Origin: Cytobacillus dafuensis | Lineage (GTDB): Bacteria > Bacillota > Bacilli > Bacillales > Cytobacillaceae | NCBI RefSeq assembly: GCF_007995155.1 | Contig: NZ_CP042593.1 | Coordinates: 1,654,001 to 1,718,000 of the forward strand | Reading direction: 5' to 3' | Length of the DNA stretch: 64,000 bases | Shown here: piece by piece, positions 59,624 through 64,000 of the stretch | How the letters are laid out: the number at the start of each line of letters is the position of its first letter | How positions within the stretch are numbered: position 1 is the first letter of the stretch | Made by a program: the position numbers and the translations under genes | The notes under the pieces: model-generated | Seen by the model: only the letters and a program-made list of their open reading frames with translations | The model's database searches: none | What the model was told of the DNA's origin: nothing

Positions 59624-60073
59624 ATGGAAGGATATTTGCATTTAAATAGCGGACAGAGTTTCAAAGGTCGCTGGGCTACACAACCGCCTGAAAAGGACGT
59701 AACGGGGGAAATCGTATTATTTACAGGTATGACTGGCTATGAAGAGGTACTGACAGATCCTTCTTATAAAGATAAAATTGTTGTCTTTACTTACCCCATT
59801 TTAGGGAACTGTGGCATCACGAATAATAATTTTTCTAATAAAAGACCTCATTTGGCCGGCATGATTGTTTATGAAGAGTGTTTATCTCCTTCGCATTACG
59901 AGTCTGAATATACACTTAATGAATATTTGCAGAAGTGGAATATTCCTATGCTTGTTCATATGGATACGAGAGCAATTTCAAAAAAAATTCGGAATCAAGT
60001 ATCGGCTATTGCGATTATTTCCAGTACAGAACATCAAAAATCGGAGAAAAGGAGTGTGGTTGGATATGCCTAA
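59624..60073 (+). CDS. carA: Carbamoyl-phosphate synthase small subunit, truncated: glutaminase domain missing
   Basis: Only 149 residues; CarA is normally about 350-380. The N-terminal domain is intact: MEGYLHLNSGQSFKGRW, LFTGMTGYEEVLTDPSYKDK, VFTYPILGNCG, and HMDTRAISKKI. After about residue 135 the sequence passes directly into EKRSVVGYA and the stop, with the ribosome site of carB (GGAGAAAAGGAG) preserved. The class I glutamine amidotransferase domain, with its catalytic Cys in LGICLGHQ and the HPE residues, is absent. This looks like a clean in-frame internal deletion in the arginine-specific carAB pair. Stop and carB start overlap, as in normal operons. The product may dock on CarB but cannot supply ammonia from glutamine. 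Confidence 0.9.
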   Translation: MEGYLHLNSGQSFKGRWATQPPEKDVTGEIVLFTGMTGYEEVLTDPSYKDKIVVFTYPILGNCGITNNNFSNKRPHLAGMIVYEECLSPSHYESEYTLNEYLQKWNIPMLVHMDTRAISKKIRNQVSAIAIISSTEHQKSEKRSVVGYA

Positions 60074-63000
60074 AGACCCCAGTATTCACTCGATTCTAGT
60101 AATTGGATCAGGTCCGATTGTAATTGGCCAGGCAGCAGAATTTGATTATGCTGGGACACAGGCATGTGCAGCTCTAAAGGAAGAGGGCTATAAAGTTATT
60201 CTTGTTAATAATAACCCTGCAACCATTATGACTGATCAAACATTTGCAGATCAAATATATTTTGAGCCCTTAACGGTTGATAGCTTGGAGAAAATTATTG
60301 AAAAAGAAAGGCCAGATGGTCTTCTAGCAACATTAGGTGGTCAAACGGGTTTAAATTTGGCTTTTCAGCTAAATAAAGAAGGAATTTTAGATCGCTTTCA
60401 AATAAAGCTTCTTGGAAGTTCAATTGAATCAATTAAGAATGGAGAGGATCGTGAGGCATTTCGAAAGTTAATGAAGGTACTTGGGGAACCAGTGCCTGAA
60501 AGCGAAATCGTTCACGATATAGAAAATGCTCTAACTTTTGCAAATGAAATAGGCTTTCCTATTATCGTACGTCCTGCCTATACATTAGGGGGAACAGGAG
60601 GAGGCATTGCGAATAACGAACATGAGCTAATCTCCCTCGTTCAAGGCGGCTTAAGTGAAAGTGCAATTCATCAATGCTTGATCGAGAAAAGCATCGCTGG
60701 ATTTAAAGAAATAGAGTTTGAAGCGATGAGGGACTCACAAAATCATTGTATTACAATCTGTAATATGGAGAATATCGATCCAGTAGGAGTTCATACTGGA
60801 GATTCCATTGTAGTAGCACCCACACAAACACTAACCCATGAAGAAGTTCACATGCTAAGATCTGCATCCATTAAAATTATCTCAGCTCTAGGGATTATTG
60901 GCGGATGTAATATACAATTCGCATTGGATCCATTTAGTAAAAAATATTATTTAATTGAGGTTAATCCAAGAGTTAGTCGCTCTTCAGCTCTTGCTTCAAA
61001 GGCAACTGGATATCCAATTGCACGCATAGCCACGAAGCTAGCAGTCGGATACACATTATCAGAATTAATCAATCCATTTACAGGTCAGTCATTTGAGAAC
61101 TTCGAGCCAGAGCTTGATTATGTTGTTGTGAAATTTCCAAGGTGGACATTTGATAAATTTCCTCATGCTGATCGCAAGCTTGGAACACAGATGAAGGCAA
61201 CTGGAGAAGTAATGGGGATTGACAGAAATTTTGAGAGGGCTTTATTAAAAGCTGTTCATTCACTTGAGCTTCATTCTATAGACTTAAAAATGCCTGATAT
61301 AAGCAATAAAACAAATGATCAATTAGAATCACTTCTTGCACAGCAAACAGATGAAAGATTTTTTATTATATTTGAGCTAATTAGACGTGGATATACATTA
61401 CAGGCTTTACATGAAAAAACGAAAATCGATTATTTATTCCTCCAATCCTTTAGGCAATTAGTAAATTTAGAAAATCAAATCTCCTCACTTTCTTTGTTAA
61501 AGGTTATAAAAGAGGAGCTGCAGCTTTTCAAAGAAAAAGGCTTTAGTGATAACTATTTAGCAAATGAGTGGAATGTTACGGAAAAGGATATAAGGAATTT
61601 GCGGAAAATTCATGGAGTTCTTCCGGTATATAAATCAGTCGATTCATGTGCAGGAGCTTATGAGGCTGAATCTAATTATTTTTATTCGAGCTATTTTGGA
61701 GAAAATGAACAAGTAAAAAGTGAGAATAGGAAAGTGCTTATTATTGGCAGCGGGCCAATACGAATTGGCCAAGGAATTGAATTTGACTACTGTTCTGTTC
61801 AAGGTGTATTTGCTTTGAAAGAAGAAGGTATAGAAACAATCATGATCAATAATAATCCAGAAACGGTCAGTACGGATTATACAACAGCAGATCGCCTCTA
61901 TTTTGAACCTCTTACAATTGAAGCGATATTAAATGTGATCGAAGCGGAAGGTATTACAGAAGTGATCGTACAGCTTGGTGGTCAAACAGCATTGAATCTT
62001 GCTGCAGAGATTGAGGAATATGGAATTTCATTATTAGGTACGAACTCAAAAACGATTGATATACTCGAAGATAGAAAATGCTTTTACCAATTGCTTGATG
62101 AACTTAAGATTCCACATATTGATGGAGAAATTGCTTTTTCTAAAGATGAGCTGACAAAGGCTGTTCAAAAAATTGGGTTTCCAATATTAGTTCGCCCTTC
62201 CTATGTTATTGGCGGTAGAGGGATGGAGTTAATGAACAGCCAATACGAGTTCGAACAATATCTTCAAAAAGGAAATATTTCATATCCAATTCTTGTAGAT
62301 AAATTCCTTCATGCTTTAGAAGCCGAGCTCGACCTAGCAGCAGATGGAAAAAATATCTGTGTTCCAGCTATCATGGAGCATATTGAAAAAACAGGCGTAC
62401 ATTCTGGTGATAGTATGTCCGTCTTGCCACCGAATAGTCTATCAAAATCAGTTCAAGAAAAAATGGTTAATTATGGTAAAAATATTGTTCGAAAGCTACA
62501 ATACAAAGGTCTTATGAATATCCAATTTATCATACAGGGTGATAATGTTTATTTATTGGAAGTAAATCCTCGTGCAAGTAGAACTGCACCCATTATTAGC
62601 AAAGTAAGTAATGTCCCACTTGTTCAAATTGCGACAAAGGTATTGCTCGGGAAATATCATTTGTCAAAAGATATTTTGCCTTTTGATAAGAAGTGGGAAT
62701 TTACATGTGTTAAATACCCTGTTTTTTCTAATTACGCATTGAAGGGTCTTGATTCGAAAGTAGGACCAGAAATGAAATCAACAGGGGAAGGAATATCTAT
62801 AGCGTCTGGCTTTAACGAAGCAATGAGAAAATCCTTTCATACTAGCATAAACCAAAAAGAAATCACGAAAGTAATCATTGCTGATGGAGAAGAAAAGCAT
62901 GAATTATCATCGCTTGCTATGCAATCTGGAATCAACCCAGTGCATACAAAAACGATGGATCAAACTGTAACTGAAAATGAAACGATTGTCCTCTATAATC

Positions 63001-63173
63001 CAAATCAAAGTGATGAAGACATTAAAATGAGAGAGATTGCTGTTAGGAATCGGTTTCTTACGTTTACTGAAAAGGAAACATTTATTGCATTTTTGCAATC
63101 CGTGAAAGTAAAGGATTGGGACGTTCGTTCCATTCATGATTGGCAAGAACAATTAAGTAAAAGTTTAATTTAA
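60066..63173 (+). CDS. carB: Carbamoyl-phosphate synthase large subunit
   Basis: A 1035-residue CarB, of normal length for the arginine-specific enzyme. Two homologous ATP-grasp halves are present: first half SILVIGSGPIVIGQAAEFDY, RPAYTLGGTGGGIA and LIEVNPRVSRSSALASKATG; second half VLIIGSGPIRIGQGIEFDY, RPSYVIGGRGMELM and LLEVNPRASRTAPIISK. A short allosteric domain is at the C-terminus. It makes carbamoyl phosphate from bicarbonate, ATP and ammonia. The true start is ATG 60066, overlapping carA; a longer in-frame extension lies within carA and is not real. With CarA's glutaminase gone it must use free ammonia or a glutaminase from another carA. Confidence 0.96.
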   Translation: MPKDPSIHSILVIGSGPIVIGQAAEFDYAGTQACAALKEEGYKVILVNNNPATIMTDQTFADQIYFEPLTVDSLEKIIEKERPDGLLATLGGQTGLNLAFQLNKEGILDRFQIKLLGSSIESIKNGEDREAFRKLMKVLGEPVPESEIVHDIENALTFANEIGFPIIVRPAYTLGGTGGGIANNEHELISLVQGGLSESAIHQCLIEKSIAGFKEIEFEAMRDSQNHCITICNMENIDPVGVHTGDSIVVAPTQTLTHEEVHMLRSASIKIISALGIIGGCNIQFALDPFSKKYYLIEVNPRVSRSSALASKATGYPIARIATKLAVGYTLSELINPFTGQSFENFEPELDYVVVKFPRWTFDKFPHADRKLGTQMKATGEVMGIDRNFERALLKAVHSLELHSIDLKMPDISNKTNDQLESLLAQQTDERFFIIFELIRRGYTLQALHEKTKIDYLFLQSFRQLVNLENQISSLSLLKVIKEELQLFKEKGFSDNYLANEWNVTEKDIRNLRKIHGVLPVYKSVDSCAGAYEAESNYFYSSYFGENEQVKSENRKVLIIGSGPIRIGQGIEFDYCSVQGVFALKEEGIETIMINNNPETVSTDYTTADRLYFEPLTIEAILNVIEAEGITEVIVQLGGQTALNLAAEIEEYGISLLGTNSKTIDILEDRKCFYQLLDELKIPHIDGEIAFSKDELTKAVQKIGFPILVRPSYVIGGRGMELMNSQYEFEQYLQKGNISYPILVDKFLHALEAELDLAADGKNICVPAIMEHIEKTGVHSGDSMSVLPPNSLSKSVQEKMVNYGKNIVRKLQYKGLMNIQFIIQGDNVYLLEVNPRASRTAPIISKVSNVPLVQIATKVLLGKYHLSKDILPFDKKWEFTCVKYPVFSNYALKGLDSKVGPEMKSTGEGISIASGFNEAMRKSFHTSINQKEITKVIIADGEEKHELSSLAMQSGINPVHTKTMDQTVTENETIVLYNPNQSDEDIKMREIAVRNRFLTFTEKETFIAFLQSVKVKDWDVRSIHDWQEQLSKSLI

Positions 63174-63189
63174 AGGGAGTGAATATATT

Positions 63190-64000
63190 TTGATTTCAAT
63201 TCAAGCTGATGAAAAAAAAATAAATATAAAAGGTAAGGATTTTTTAACATTAGCCGATTTTTCCCCGGAGGTTATTAATGGCTTACTATTAAAAGCAAAA
63301 AAGCTAAAAAGTGCGTCTTTACTTGGATATCATTCTTCACCTCTGAAAGGGAAAATATTAGGAATGATTTTTGAGAAATCTTCGACACGAACAAGAGTAT
63401 CATTTGAAGCAGGTATGCTTCAATTAGGCGGTAATGCCTTATATTTAAACAGTCAAGACATGCAATTAGGTAGAGGTGAGTCTATTGCTGATACAGCTAA
63501 GGTACTCTCACATTATGTTGATGCGATTATGATTCGCACCTTTTCCCATCATACGATTGAAGAACTTGCTTATCATGCAACAGTTCCTGTCATTAACGGA
63601 TTAACAGATCTTTTTCACCCATGCCAGGCACTTGCAGATTTATTAACTCTTCAGGAGAAAAAAGGGGATCTTCCTGGATTAAAGCTTGTATATGTAGGTG
63701 ATGGAAACAATGTGGCTCATTCATTAATGATTGCAGCTTCCAAAATAGGCATGGACATTACGATTGCCTGTCCTGTTGGTTATGAGCCTAAAAAAGAAAT
63801 CGTGAAGATGGCTAAGGAATTTGCTGCTGCAAGTGGTTCTAATGTAACCATTACTAATAATGCTGTCGAAGCTGTGAATGATGCAGACGCTATTTATACG
63901 GATGTCTGGACGAGTATGGGGCAGGAATCAGAAAACGAACAGAGACTAAAGGTGTTTTCAAACTTTCAAGTAAATGAAAGTCTTGTTCAAAAAGCGAAAG
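63190..64000 (+). CDS. argF: Ornithine carbamoyltransferase, 5' part
   Basis: The gene runs off the right edge; about 270 residues are visible. It starts at TTG after AAAGGGAGTG, 16 bases past carB. Motifs are EKSSTRTRVSFEAGM (carbamoyl phosphate site), FHPCQALADLLT, VGDGNNVAHS and TDVWTSMGQE, diagnostic for OTC rather than aspartate carbamoyltransferase. It consumes carbamoyl phosphate from CarB and ornithine to give citrulline, closing the argCJBD-carAB-argF operon. Confidence 0.95.
   Translation, partial: MISIQADEKKINIKGKDFLTLADFSPEVINGLLLKAKKLKSASLLGYHSSPLKGKILGMIFEKSSTRTRVSFEAGMLQLGGNALYLNSQDMQLGRGESIADTAKVLSHYVDAIMIRTFSHHTIEELAYHATVPVINGLTDLFHPCQALADLLTLQEKKGDLPGLKLVYVGDGNNVAHSLMIAASKIGMDITIACPVGYEPKKEIVKMAKEFAAASGSNVTITNNAVEAVNDADAIYTDVWTSMGQESENEQRLKVFSNFQVNESLVQKAK

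Noticed and set aside
59865..60065. N-terminal extension of CarB
   Set aside because: It is carA sequence in another frame; CarB homologues begin at the ATG at 60066.

Overview
The window is AT-rich chromosomal DNA of a spore-forming member of the Bacillaceae, related to but distinct from Bacillus subtilis. The evidence is comK, a complete gerPABCDEF spore operon with a sigma-K-like promoter, addBA, and long runs of genes in B. subtilis-like order (an M48 peptidase, yhzC-comK, yhjD-yhjE-sipV, addBA-gerP, yisK-yisL-yisN, yitK-yitL, yitS to yitW, ywiC with fnr, and argCJBD-carAB-argF). No rRNA, tRNA, phage, CRISPR array or intact insertion sequence was found.

Layout. 1-7.4 kb: conserved core genes (truncated M48 protease, IDEAL protein, competence regulator ComK, YhjD-like protein, S9 peptidase, LCP protein, TVP38-family protein, signal peptidase). 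7.5-20.8 kb: an accessory block lying between sipV and addB. It holds a large MalT-like STAND/BTAD activator, a branched-chain-amino-acid-type ABC importer, a small protein, a ketoacyl-synthase-III/thiolase-like enzyme, an alpha/beta-hydrolase, an SDR reductase and an AMP-forming acyl-CoA ligase. Two promoters in the block carry the same tandem TGTAACY heptamers, 11 bp apart and 9 bp upstream of the -10 box. This is the geometry expected for a SARP/BTAD activator, so importer, enzymes and ligase look like one regulon. The substrate is unknown. 20.8-40 kb: small genes, addBA recombination nuclease, gerP operon, a second acyl-CoA ligase, yisK, yisL, a FIST-PAS-GGDEF-EAL c-di-GMP protein, a YisN-like protein and a membrane-anchored GH13 protein. 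40-48 kb: the yit cluster, with inverted copies of a structured repeat around yitS-yitV. 48-55 kb: an anaerobic block (radical SAM protein, moaA, ric, moeA-mobB, ywiC, fnr). Four promoters here have an FNR-like box at exactly the same distance from the -10. 55-64 kb: the arginine operon, in which carA has lost its whole glutaminase domain while carB is full length.

The most unusual non-coding content is a family of modular, structured intergenic repeats at about 10.8-11.2, 16.1, 40.3, 42.0 and 47.1 kb. They contain small hairpins with a conserved AGGAC or AGGAT loop, usually nested inside a second stem. The stem sequences change between copies while pairing is kept, so selection on RNA or DNA structure is likely. 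Three further repeat families are present: a hairpin at 1.8, 21.7 and 33.0 kb; a REP/MITE-like palindrome at 0.6 and 54.2 kb; and a terminal-inverted-repeat element at 2.5 kb.
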